Assembly (NCBI GenBank): GCA_950106755.1
Contig: OX467084.1
Span: 2,170,001-2,234,000, forward strand
Source of the DNA: Climacium dendroides
Taxonomy: Eukaryota > Streptophyta > Bryopsida > Hypnales > Climaciaceae
Direction: 5' to 3'
DNA length: 64,000 nt
Part shown: positions 34,414 through 44,596 of the stretch, piece by piece
Position numbering within the stretch: position 1 is the stretch's first letter
Layout: every line of letters begins with the position of its first letter
Program-made: the position numbers and the translations under genes
The notes under the pieces: model-generated
The model's input: only the letters and a program-made list of their open reading frames with translations
Databases searched by the model: none
What the model was told of the DNA's origin: nothing

Positions 34414-35560
34414 ATGGCTGGGACTCAGGACCTTATTATGTCTGAATCCGTCAAGGCTAAGTTAGAGGCTATCCTTAATGCTATCAACACATTATCGGTC
34501 TAGACCACGACGACTGAAGGAGTCATTGGTGGCCTTCAACAACATCAATCTACTACCAACCTAGAGGAAGGAGCTCTGCCTATGATTTGACAAGATCCAC
34601 CACCACAACGGAAGGAACCTCATGTAAGCTTGCTTGCGAAATTTGATGGCGTGCGCTCCAAGTTTCAAGGGTTTGTGACACGGTTGTTTTTAAGCATCTA
34701 CAATTTTTGTAGATGCCTAAAAACATCTCATTTGCCTGATTTGAAGTATTTTTGCAAAAGTTATAAGCCTTTGAAGTTCGCAGCTGGTCTACCCTAATCG
34801 ATCCGATTCTGTCCGTGAACAGTGAAATTCCGTCCGATATGACAACTGTGGTTTGTGAATCAAATTCGATTGATAATCGCCTTACAATCGGAGTGCTATC
34901 CAATAGAAGAATCACGAGTCGGATTGATTGGGATGTTGCTTATGGGACAAGCTTTATCATGGTTTGCTCCCTTGTATGAGAAAGGTTCATCCATCTTGAA
35001 CAATTTTGACACTTTTTTGGAGGCCTTTGCAGAAGCATTTGGAGAATATGACAAGGCTTGTTGGGCAACAACAAAGATTCAGTCCCTACAATAAGGGACA
35101 TATTCTGCATTGACTTATGCCTTAGATTTTAGACAACTTGCGTGCGACATCAACTAGGATGAAGCAACATTTATGAGCCAATTCTATTGAGACTTGAAGG
35201 ATACTGTGAAGGATTTGTTATTGTCACTCCCTGACCTACAAACACTCAATGAGACAATTAGTCAAGCGGTCAAGTACAACAACCGACTTTTCCAACGTCG
35301 CCAGGACTAGAGCTCATGGACTCTATCAAGGGAGTAGACGATTTGATAGACCTCATCTTTGTCAGCAAACAACCTGAGTTCTCATTTGGAGGTTGTAGAC
35401 ATGCAAATCAACGCAATACGTGTCAAACACTTGTCTCTAAAAGAGAAAAAGCGTCAAATAGAAGGACTGTGCTTGTATTGCGGTGAAAGAGGTTTTAGAG
35501 TCTGCAATTGTCCAAAGAAGCCGAATCAATGTATCATCAAGACCCAAGTTGCCATAGCCT
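34414..35560 (+). pseudogene. gag of the gypsy element, broken
   Basis: Starts ATGGCTGGGACTCAGGAC at 34414. In-frame stops occur at 34501 (TAG), 34588 (TGA), 35092 (TAA), 35155 (TAG), 35188 (TGA) and later. The 172-bp insertion at 34679-34850 splits it; without the insertion and one target copy the frame resumes exactly. A zinc knuckle is present near 35469-35508 (CLYCGERGFRVCNC) but the usual His is Phe. The capsid part (about 34640-35090) carries the FDG...ESRVG...ALSWF pattern of Sushi/Tcn1-type elements. Confidence 0.85.
34679..34850. mobile_element. 172-bp hAT-like MITE inserted in gag
   Basis: Flanked by a perfect 8-bp duplication GTTTGTGA (34671-34678 and 34851-34858). Terminal inverted repeats are CACGGTTGT at the left and CACAGTTGT read inward from the right. 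The left end holds an internal palindrome (GCATCTACAATTTTTGTAGATGC, abridged: arms GCATCTAC/GTAGATGC). An 8-bp duplication suggests hAT. The sequence is related to 56369-56510, which lies in the opposite orientation, and more weakly to 44620-44690. Confidence 0.85.
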
Positions 35561-35689
35561 AGGAAAATGCAAATGCCTTGTAGCCACAATAGGAACCGTG
35601 TAGCTGGACAGTTCAATTTTACAACAACATTTAGGTTCCTCTCTTTCTGCTCAACCTGCACCTTGTTTTATAATTCTCTTGTTTTTGGT

Positions 35690-35800
35690 CCTCAGAAACT
35701 TAAAACCACTACTTTGTTAGATTCAGGAGCATCTGCTTGTTTTCTAGATGAAGAATTTGTTAAGAGTCATAAATTTCCTCTAGTTCAGAAATCTTAGCCC
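35690..35800 (+). pseudogene. Aspartic protease domain of the gypsy element
   Basis: LLDSGASACFLDEEF near 35716-35760 contains the catalytic D-S-G-A signature of retroviral-type proteases. The frame continues past a TAG at about 35796 into the spacer leading to RT, which includes a TAG where a Trp is usual in LGL.WLEKYNP (about 35956). Confidence 0.8.
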
Positions 35801-36341
35801 GTTCATGTAGAAGTAATAGATGGATGACCTTTATCCTCAAGTAATGTTACCCATGAAACAATGCCTCTAGAGGTGACATTTGAAGGCCATAGTAGCCAAA
35901 TTATCTTCAATGTCATTAAAACCCCATCAAACCCTGTTATTCTTGGTCTCTCCTAGTTAGAAAAATACAACCCATCTATAGATTGGAAGTTGCAAAAGGT
36001 GACTTTCCCCTTTCTTTTGGACCATCTAGACAATAACCCTGTTAGGAAACCTGTTAGCAAACGTGTTAAAAAATCACAAATGAAGAAATCCCTCTTTATT
36101 GGAGCAAGGGCATTTGTAAGAGCGTCCAAGAAAGGCACATCATTTGTCATCTATGTGGCTCCAACTAGCAAAGAAAAGACCCCAGCAGCCAATATTTTGG
36201 AATAGTATAAGGATTTTGAAGATGTGTTTTTGAAAAAGAATGCCAACATACTTCCGGAGCACCGTCCATATGATTGTGCAATTGATTTGGAAGGAGCACA
36301 ACCGCCTTTTGGCCCGATCTACAACCTATTGCAAATGAAGT

Positions 36342-38567
36342 TGTAGCGATTAGTCAGACTAGTATTCCTCTAGTTAGCCCTTAATTTTCACCAAAGGCCA
36401 CTATAAGAAAACCTTGTTTTACGTGACGGATTGACATCAAAAGGAACGGATTTTAGGTGACATCAAAGGTGACATCAAAAAAAAAAAACCATGTTTTTAT
36501 GTCAACAATGATGTCCATTGATGTTATATTGGACATCATTGTTGACATAAAAATATGGATTTGTTTTTTTCAATATCACCTAAAATCTGTTCCTTTTGAC
36601 ATCAATAAATTTTGGTTTCTTATAGTGGGCCCACTTAGAGTAAACCGTTCCGGAATCGTTCCTACAAGGACTTGAGTTTTACAAATCTATAGGACAACCC
36701 AATCTAAACATTCACTTTCTCTCCGTCAAACTACTCCGGACTATAGGTCCGGTCCGGCCACTAGTGTCGGATGGGTTCCGGAAGAATCCGGAAACCGTTC
36801 AGTGCCCCTTCCGGGATCCCTGGGTTTGGGTGACGAGTGGCCAGATCCACCGTCCGGATGCTTACCGTGTCCGGAAACACGCTCTCTTTCTCTCTTTTTA
36901 ATACTAGCACTAACCTAACTTTTCAGGGACCGGAAGTGTCCTTCTGTTCCGTCGCCTCACAAATCCGGAAGGCTTTCCGGATTAGGTCACGCAGGGATGG
37001 TCAAGGACTACAACGACATTCTAACCCTTACCGAGCACTGAGCCTCCTGTCGACCGGGTGGGTTTCCTTGTACTCTATTGGGCTTGCGCCGGGGCTTTGA
37101 CTCTGTTCTACGGGGAATTCCGGCAATCCGGAATTCAGGCACGTCTTGCAATATTTCCGTACACGAAAGTTGCTAGCAGCCTCTCAGATATCCCTTTCGC
37201 CTAAGGCTGTATCCTACGCGCAGGCTATACCAGCATCCGAGCAGTACTACACTAACACTACTGCCGGAACCATCCGGTTGATCTCCCCCTCAAGTTAGTA
37301 CATCCAGATACTCTCACGAAATCGACTCTTGCTACACAAGGTAAGTTCTCAGTTTCCGGAAACGCAAGAATGGACCCACACCTCCCACAAACATAGACCG
37401 TATACCAAAAAGATAAGAGAATGGATACTCCAAATACTTAGAATTAAGCTTAGAAAAGGTACAATGCTGAAACTATGAGATGGCTGTGAATGACCAGAAA
37501 GGGCATCAAAACTCCTACTTGTACTAAGACTAACATCATCCTAAAAAATCCTGCAAAACATTCCTACTGGCCCGTTAGATTTCCGGTAAATCCCAGATCT
37601 TATTTTTTCGGCTTTGACGGTTGGACTCCGAATCTTCCTAGAATTCCGGATCTTCTGGAAGTTTCGGATCCTTTCCGGAAATTCCGGATCCATTCCGGAA
37701 ATTCTGAATCTATTCCGGAAATTCCTAAAATTCCGGATCCGTTTTGGATCTGCCCTTTCCAGATCCGCCCTTTCCGCTTCCAGTTGGAGTCGTCTTTGTT
37801 GCCGCCCGGTATGAGGCTTCTGTTCCGAATCATGTTCCGGATTCCAGATCCTATCCAGATCCTAGACATTTATGGATTCTGGATCCATTAGTTTCGGAAT
37901 AGTTCCGGATTGATTCCGGACTTAGTTCCGATACTACAAAAAGTCTTTTGAAAATACTTTTTGGACAACTCTCCAGGCTCCAGTTTCTGGTTAGGACGGA
38001 AAGTGCAATTTTCCTCCTTAACCATTTTACCGCAATTAAGAGCCCGTACAATTGTTAATCCATAACTCTAGTAGTTTCTCTATTTCTATCCCACAAAATA
38101 AAGAGAATATACTATGAATGGATTTCCTACTTCAAATTCTATTTGAAATAAATAAAATCTACCAGAAATTTCTAAGAGTTGAAAAAGGCAAAAAAACAAA
38201 TATGCAAGAAAGTAAGAAAGCAACTTTGCCTTCCACCGGCTACAGTCTTCTTCTTATACTGGTCTGACGGATGGACGGTCGAACGAATGTACGGGATAGG
38301 TTTTGGCGGCAAAAACCTAACCCTAATACGGATCCGGTTTCCGGCTTTTAGGGCCGGCGCCGTCATCCAATTTCCGGAATTTTCTAGGGTTCCGGAATTA
38401 GGTTTTTAGACCTAATGAAATTTTTTCGGATCCGGAAATCCGATATTCCTAAGTTTTCCTAATTTCCTAGGAGAACTCAAAAACTTTCCTTTTTAAGGGA
38501 ACAATTTTTGAAATTTCCCATCAAATGCTACTGTTCTGGGTCTAGCATGTGGGATCACATTCCCACA
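36342..38567. mobile_element. Probable solo LTR, 2.2 kb, rich in TCCGGA, inside the gypsy RT region
   Basis: The gypsy reading frame stops at 36341 and resumes in frame at 38573. The insertion begins TGTAGCG and ends TCCCACA (TG...CA), flanked by GAAGT (36337-36341) and GGAGT (38568-38572), a 5-bp duplication with one mismatch. Without its nested 229-bp MITE it is close to 2.0 kb. It contains about 22 TCCGGA hexamers and roughly 15 further CCGG sites by hand count, striking in AT-rich DNA. No coding domain is present. A solo LTR of another LTR retrotransposon is the simplest reading; a non-autonomous element with unusual repeats is the alternative. Confidence 0.7.
36399..36627. mobile_element. 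229-bp CACTA-type foldback MITE
   Basis: Ends are CACTATAAGAAAACC at the left and, inward from the right, CACTATAAGAAACC, flanked by a perfect 3-bp duplication GGC (36396-36398 and 36628-36630). Most of the element is self-complementary: 'tttttatgtcaacaatgatg' near 36493-36512 pairs with its inverse near 36532-36551. The 3-bp duplication and CACTA ends assign it to the CACTA/En-Spm superfamily. It is the innermost of three nested insertions. Confidence 0.92.
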
Positions 38568-38572
38568 GGAGT

Positions 38573-39800
38573 TGGCGGAATTACGGAAGTATATTGACGA
38601 GAATCTAGCTAAGAACTTCATTTGCCATTCCAAGTCACCAGTTGGAGCACCTATTTTATTTGTAAAAAAGAAGGATGGCTCATTAAGAATGTGCATGGAT
38701 TATTGAGGTCTCAACAAGGTAACAAAAAAAAATTGCTATCTATTGTCCTTGGTTCCTAGACTCTTAGAACAACTTGGGAGTGCAAAGATTGACTTACGCG
38801 GAACTTATAATCTTTTACGAATCAAAGAAGGAGACGAATGGAAGACAACTTTTTGTACAAGATATGGCCATTTTGAGTATAATATCATGCCTTTCAGCCT
38901 TACAAATGGCCCAACAGTTTTTCAACACATAATGAATGACATTTTTCGGGAGTACCTTAACAAATTTGTTGTCATCTATTTAGATGATATTCTGATATTT
39001 TCCAAGAATGAAGAAGATCATGAGAAGCACGTTCGTTTGGTTATTGAAAAATTATGCAAGCAAGGATTCTATACCAAGCCAGAATAGTGTTTATTTCACC
39101 AAACCAAGATGGAATTTTGGAATTCATTGCAACTACGGAAGGTTTGAAGATAGACCCAAAGAAAGTGGAAGCTATAGTATTGTGGGAAGTTTCAAAGATA
39201 GTTTGAGACATATAGTGTTTTCTTGGTTTTGCTAACTTTTATCGGATTTTCATCAAGAGTTATTCATTAGTGGCTACTCCACTCGTGCGGTTGACAAGCA
39301 AAGACAAGCTTGATTAGGACTATCAATAGAGAAGGCATTTCAAGATCTTAAGATGGCATTTACAACCACGTCCATCTAGGTGCACTTGGATTTTATGAAG
39401 ACATTTTATTTGGAGACCGATGCTTCGGATTTTACTTTAGGAGCTCTACTTTCACAAATGGGAGAGGACGAGAAGCTTCATCCAATTGCGTTTTACTCTC
39501 ATAAGTTTTTTGTTGTCGAGATTAATTATGAGATCCATGATAAAGAACTTCTTGCTATTGTGGATTTTTTTCAAGAGTGGCATCATTTCCTTAAAGGAGC
39601 TGCGCATCCAATGATTGTATATACAGATCACAAAAATTTAGAGTACTTTATGTCATCTCGTGTTTTGAATCAGTGCCAAGCTCAATGGAATATGTTGCTA
39701 TCCCGGTTTAATTTTGTTATTACTTATCGACCGGGGAAGCAACAAAGACTATTTGATGCTCTATCGAGGAGATCGTATCTTGCATCCAAAGCTGAGAAGC
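38573..39800 (+). pseudogene. Reverse transcriptase and RNase H of the gypsy element
   Basis: RT motifs: [12 protein letters not shown] (from about 38575), [16 protein letters not shown], then a TGA at 38704 where DYRGLN is usual, TPF-region equivalents, and the YLDD active site at 38977-38988. A TAG at 39085 breaks PE.CLF. RNase H begins about 39380 with [15 protein letters not shown] and continues through [18 protein letters not shown] and [10 protein letters not shown] to the RPGKQ linker near 39730. Frameshifts and stops separate the RT thumb from RNase H (39088-39379). Confidence 0.9.
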
Positions 39801-39979
39801 AACATTTGATCAATAGTATAGAACTTTGTTGAAACCAAAGCTATTTTGCCTTTGCGCCACTATTATGCAAGTACTAATTGATGTTGACTTCATCAATCAG
39901 GTGCATATTGCAACCAATGGAGATCTTGTGACATCAAGTGTCGCTTTGATAAGGATGACAAATTTAAGGTGGAGGAAGA

Positions 39980-41132
39980 TTTGTTATACTTTGAGGAACG
40001 TTTGTTCATTCCAGAAGGTCCGACAAGGCTTCGAATTCTTCAATTCCATCATAATTTCCCATTTGTGGGTCATTTTGGATACAACAAGATTTTGGAACTT
40101 CTTTCCAAAGATTTTTGGTGGCCAAAAATGTAGAAGGATGTGAAGAATTTTTTTACCTCTTGTGACATTTGTTCAAGGTCCAAGAATCCTCAACATTGCC
40201 CTTATGGTCTTTTACAGCCATTGCCTATTTCGTGCTGGCCATGGTCTTCAGTCTCTATGAACTTTATTACAAATTTGTTGTCATCAAATTTATTTGACAA
40301 CATTTTTGTTGTGGTGGATTGGCTTACAAAGATGGTGCACTTTGTCCCTTGCAAGAAGTCTTCGTCAAGTGAAGACACGGCAAGACTATTTCTTGATAAT
40401 GTGTATCGATATCATGGTCTACCACACAATATTGTATCTGATCGGGGAACCCAATTTGTATAAAAGTTTTGGAGATCTCTTTTTGAGATATTGAAAGTGG
40501 ATATTAACCTCTCTTCAACTTTCCATCCTCAAACTGACGGTCAAACAAAATAGGTTAATCAAAATCTTGAGCAGTATTTACGATGTAGTATTAACTATTA
40601 GCGAGACAATTGAACTTCATACTTGCCGCTAGTAGAGTTTGCCTACAACAATACTCTTCATGCTTCAACTTAGCAAACGCCATTTTATTCCAATTATGGT
40701 TATCATCCAAAGCTTGATTTGTTGAGTTTACCGGCAAATAGTAACCCAACAATGGATGGCTTTGCACAACAACTATTGCAAATTCAAGATGTTTTGAAGC
40801 TTCAATTGCAAGCCACTCAAGAGTTTTACAAGACATCTGCAGACAAACTTCACAACCAAGCATTTGCTTTTCAAGTTGAAGATAAAGTATGGCTTTTTCA
40901 ACGGAATATCAAGACCAAGCGTCCTTGTGACAAATTGGACTATCAAAAATTGGGACCATTCGTCATCCAAAAGCAAATCAATCCAGTAGCATTTCGTCTT
41001 AAGCTGCCAACTTTCATGAAGGTACATCCAGTCTTTCATGTCTCTTTCTTAGAACCTTATCAAGAGTCACTTTTTCTAAGAAGAGTACAACAGCCACCGC
41101 CTAGTATTGAGGTTGAGGATCACGAAGAATAG
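39980..41132 (+). pseudogene. Integrase of the gypsy element, catalytic residues altered
   Basis: The HHCC zinc-binding part is visible (HH near 40050, H in GHFGY, CDIC near 40161-40172). The core shows SVSMNFITN at 40248-40274, where the first catalytic Asp is Asn (AAC at 40260-40262), then VSDRGTQFV with the second Asp intact, then QTDGQTK followed by TAG, where the catalytic Glu is Lys (AAA at 40548-40550). The C-terminal GPF-type module (KLGPFVI...NPVAFRLKLP, HPVFHVSFL) is present. The frame ends at TAG 41130-41132, and no chromodomain follows. Confidence 0.9.
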
Positions 41133-41136
41133 GTAA

Positions 41137-41412
41137 TGTTAGGGACATAACCTCTAGAACCATCTACTTTCTTTTCACTTTAGATTAATATTAGAAACAT
41201 GATCTTTAGAAACTTCTAGTTCCTTTTACTTATATATAAAGGCCGAGGCTGAAGAGTCCTTCAGTCTCGACAATGCATATCTTGGAGCCATCGCTCACCC
41301 CTCTTGTTGTTTGTGCATTCATCTTATTAATTCAAGTTCATATTGGTTTCCCTTTTTAGTTCTTCAGAATTTTAGTTCTTGTGAAGTATTCTTGCATCTT
41401 GTGTCTTTGACA
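41137..41412 (+). repeat. 3' LTR of the gypsy element
   Basis: 276 bp, TG...CA, aligned with the 5' LTR; followed directly by target copy CAATG. The upstream polypurine tract is weak (GAAGAATAGG at about 41124-41133). Confidence 0.92.
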
Positions 41413-42486
41413 CAATGACTACACTTCAGGTATGTGTGTTCTTTTTTGTTTTTGTTTTATTTTTTTGCTTGATGTTTTGTCGGGGTGGGATGGATAGGGC
41501 AGTTTTGTTCCTACAACTAAACTAGGATCATTAAAGGCTAACTCGTTTGCTTATAATCTTGGAATGTATTGAATGAGTTAGTATGATGCTTTGTTATTTA
41601 CAATGCTATTTTTTGTGATAGGTTTGTTTGGACAATAGGCTTCCACTATTGTATAGATTGTTACAGGTTGTTTTTTGGGCTCATTAAGATATATTTCTTC
41701 TAAGTTATTCTTTGTTTCCCTTTCTTTGTTTATTGTAATTTTTTTAGTGTGTTAGCTTTGTTTCAGTTGTCAATGCATGGTTTGGTATGCTAGATTTATT
41801 AAATGCGGAATTTGGGCTGACTTTTGTATTAGCTTGATTTGATGTGTATATTAGCTTGGGTTGAATTTTTATACACTATCTTATTGTGATGTGTATGTTA
41901 ACTTGGGTTGATTTTTGTATGTTAACTTAGTTTGATGGGTATATTAGTTTGGATTGATTTTTGTATGTTAGCTTAGTTTGATGGATGTGTTAGTTTAATT
42001 TCATGGGTGTATTAGCTTGGATTGATTTTTGTGTGTTATATTTGTGTCACATTCTTATCTCTTTGGGGTGCTTTGAAGTGCCTTAGTGAGTAAGGGGGAC
42101 TTTGGAGGTGACTTCTCAAGCCTTGTAAGAGTCTAAGAAGGAAGAAATGAGTGTCTTTTGAACAAACAGGGCCCTTGGATTTGAAAGTTATGGTAGAATA
42201 TCATACATGCATGAAAAACCTTTAAGATTACACATCCAACCGTTCAAACAAAGCGTGATTTGGACTTGGGAGCTAGATGTTATGGCCGTTCAAAGTTGGT
42301 GGTGTCCTAGTAACACCAAGACACTTAAGGGCTAGTAGTGAGAAGTTCCCATTGAATCCTTTATGGAAATATGGCATGTGGCATATCATTGAAAAGCTAA
42401 TAATATAAGGAACCTATAATGACATGCATTATGAGGTTTTAAGCTATAAGTCAATAGTTATGACTAAAAGAATGGTTGTGGTGAAG
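41413..42486. repeat. Repeat DNA between gypsy and CACTA elements, with a diverged tandem array
   Basis: At 41815-42045 a unit of about 40-45 bp recurs with the words 'ttagcttggattgattttt' and 'gtatgttaac/gctta'. The same wording recurs at 48290-48370 upstream of the hAT remnant. 42060-42486 is unique-looking repeat DNA into which the CACTA element inserted. No gene is seen. Confidence 0.5.
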
Positions 42487-42834
42487 GCGCACTACAACAA
42501 TGGCAGTGTTTTATGACTGCAAAATTATGACTGAGGATGACTAGCTATTGCTTGTAGTCATATTCTTGAAGGCCAACACTTTGGGGAGAAATATAACTGC
42601 AAAATATGACTGCCAGTTATTTTTACGCCTTGTACTTCACAAGCGTATACTATACGGCCATTAGGAATACCAAAGTACTTCATAGGGAACGTAGGGAACA
42701 TGTTTGGGAACGTTGGGAACATGTTTGGGAACATTGAGTCATATTATCACTAATATTTTCATATAATAGTGATTTTGTTTTGTTTTGGGCAATTCAAGAA
42801 AAATTTGGGCAATTCCAAAAAAATATAGAGAAGT

Positions 42835-43480
42835 CATTGTTTAAAATTTTGAAATCCTAGTCACCTACTTTTTTGGATTTTGAATCCTAGTCACTATTTT
42901 TTTAGGGTTTTGATACCCTAGCCGTCATTTTTTTAGGGTTTTGAAACCCTAGCCGTCATTTCTTGTGGCTCTTCTTCCTTACTTTTTATTGTCTCTTAGC
43001 TCTCACTTGTTGTTGCTTTTTGTTGCATCTTAACTCTTGTTTCTTGTTGCTCTCTAGTTCATGCTTCTTGTTTCTTATTGTTGCATCTAAATTCTTTCTT
43101 TTTCTTGCATTTGAACTCTTTCTTCTTCCTAGTTCTTGTTTTTTTGTTTCTTCTTGTTTTGTAGTTCTTGCTTCTTATTTCTTCTTGTTGCATCTATACT
43201 CTCATTTCTTGTTGTTTCTTGTCATGTCTTAGTTGGTACTTCTTGTTTCTTCTTGTATCTTAGTTGTTGCTTTTTATTTGTTCTTATGTCTTAATTGTTG
43301 CCTCATATTGTATCTTAATTGTTGTTTCTTGTTTTGTGTTGCTTCTTGTTTCTTATTGTGTCTTAGTTGTTGCTTAGTTGTTGCTTAGTTGTTGCTTAGT
43401 TGTTGCTTAGTTATTGCTTCTTATTCCTTATTGCATTTTAATTTTTGATTCTTGTTATCTCTTAGTACTTATATTTTTTT
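42835..43480 (+). repeat. Pyrimidine-rich interior of the CACTA element, with minisatellites
   Basis: Three consecutive copies of 'tttagggttttga.accctag'-like sequence followed by 'gtcattt' lie at 42845-42960. A T/C-rich tract of 'cttgtttcttcttgttgc' words follows to 43480. An 11-bp unit TTGCTTAGTTG repeats about four to five times at 43368-43415. An open frame through the tract (42963-43232) is only Leu/Phe/Cys/Ser-rich translation of simple sequence. The 'gggttttgaaaccctag' wording is typical of plant 5' leaders, so captured host sequence is possible. Confidence 0.55.
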
Positions 43481-43677
43481 TCTTGTTTCCTCCATCATCA
43501 ATCTTATTCTTCCTATCCTAAACTTGAGCTACATATTTTGTGTTGATTGTAAATCTTTGAAGGTTAGGCTTTGTTGTTCAATCACTAAAAACTAACCTCT
43601 CATTTCTTTGATTGTATATGCAGGCATCAAAAGTTGAAACAAAAACATTGGAAGCTACTTGCAACTTCATGAAGCCA

Positions 43678-44312
43678 AAAATATGACTTACAAAAGTCAT
43701 ATTCCATAAAATATGACTGACGAGAGTCGTATTCTATATTATTGCAAAATATGACTCACCTCAGTCATATTCCATGTCATTCAAAAATATGACTGACTGC
43801 AGTCATATTCCATATCATCAAAAAATATGACTAACCGCAGTCATATTCCACGTCATCCAAAAATATGAGTGACTGTAGTCATATTCTATGTCATCAAAAA
43901 ATATAACTAACCGCAGTCATATTCCACGTCATCCAAAAATATGACTCACTGCAGTCATATTCCATGTCATCAAAAAATGTAACTAACCGCAGTCATATTC
44001 CACGTCATCCAAAAATATGACTCACTGCAGTCATATTCCATGTCATCAAAAAATATGACTCACTGCAGTCATATTCCACGTCATCCAAAAATATGACTCA
44101 CTACAGTCATATTCCATGTCATCAAAAAATATGACTAACCGCAGTCATATTCCACGTCATCCAAAAATATGACTCACTGCAGTCATATTCCACGTCATCC
44201 AAAAATATGACTCACTGCAGTCATATTCCATGTCATCAAAAAATATGACTCACTGCAGTCATATTCCATGTCATCAAAAAATATGACTGACCATAGTTAT
44301 ATTCCACGTAGG
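43678..44312. repeat. 38-bp tandem array of palindromic units in the CACTA element
   Basis: About 16 units. Each has A5-6, TATGACT, a 5-7 base centre such as CACTGC or AACCGC, AGTCATATTCCA, and a spacer ending YGTCATC. ATATGACT and AGTCATAT are inverted, so each unit can form a small hairpin. Spacers tend to alternate between CATGTCATCAAAA and CACGTCATCCAAA, suggesting a 76-bp higher-order period. The first units (43678-43780) are the most diverged. Confidence 0.9.
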
Positions 44313-44596
44313 ATTTTTTTGTTTGCCTGAGCAACTCAAGAAAAAGTCAAGACTCCCCTAGAAAAGTCAAAGTATACGCCATGTTGGCATACTATGGCTA
44401 AAAATGGGTATTTATATCCCTCGGAAAATATGACTGCCAATATGACTGATGTCTGAAGCGACTGCTTTTAAACAACTGGAGTCAGTCATATTTCGAGTCA
44501 TCTACAGTGATTTCTGCGTGAGTCGTATTTTTTTATTTTATGACTCACTACAGTCATATTTTGCAGTCATAAAACACTGCTTTTGTTGTAGTAGCG

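Larger units (their letters stand above)
34040..41412 (+). mobile_element. Ty3/gypsy LTR retrotransposon, old and inactivated, with nested insertions
   Basis: Flanked by a perfect 5-bp duplication CAATG (34035-34039 and 41413-41417). LTRs are 34040-34323 and 41137-41412, beginning TGTTAG and ending TTGACA, with roughly one base in nine different by hand alignment. Internal order: primer site, gag, zinc knuckle, aspartic protease, reverse transcriptase, RNase H, integrase. This order (integrase last) identifies Ty3/gypsy. The Gag resembles the Sushi/Tcn1 type (GVRSKFQGF, then YPIEESRVGLIGMLLMGQALSW). The coding region ends within five bases of the 3' LTR, and no chromodomain follows the integrase. 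It is broken by many in-frame stops and interrupted by insertions at 34679-34850 and 36342-38567. Confidence 0.93.
42490..44593. mobile_element. Non-autonomous CACTA element, 2.1 kb
   Basis: Flanked by a perfect 3-bp duplication GCG (42487-42489 and 44594-44596). The left end is CACTACAACAATGGCAGTG; the right end, read inward, is TACTACAACAAAAGCAGTG, with a terminal C-to-T change. The inverted repeat extends about 45 bp with few mismatches. The motif AATATGACTG and its complement recur in both subterminal regions (42510-42620 and 44420-44570), as expected for transposase-binding repeats of CACTA elements. No transposase is encoded. The interior holds a pyrimidine-rich stretch (42960-43480), an 11-bp minisatellite and a 38-bp palindromic array. 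Confidence 0.9.

Noticed and set aside
37490..38409. Frames of 60-130 codons rich in Phe/Pro/Arg in the TCCGGA-rich insertion
   Set aside because: They arise from repeated TTCCGGA words read in different frames and have no domain.
42963..43232. Leu/Phe/Cys-rich 'membrane protein' frame
   Set aside because: Translation of a pyrimidine-rich simple-sequence tract inside a non-autonomous CACTA element.
43678..44312. CRISPR-like regular array
   Set aside because: Eukaryotic DNA, no unique spacers (spacers are near-identical), and it lies within a CACTA transposon.
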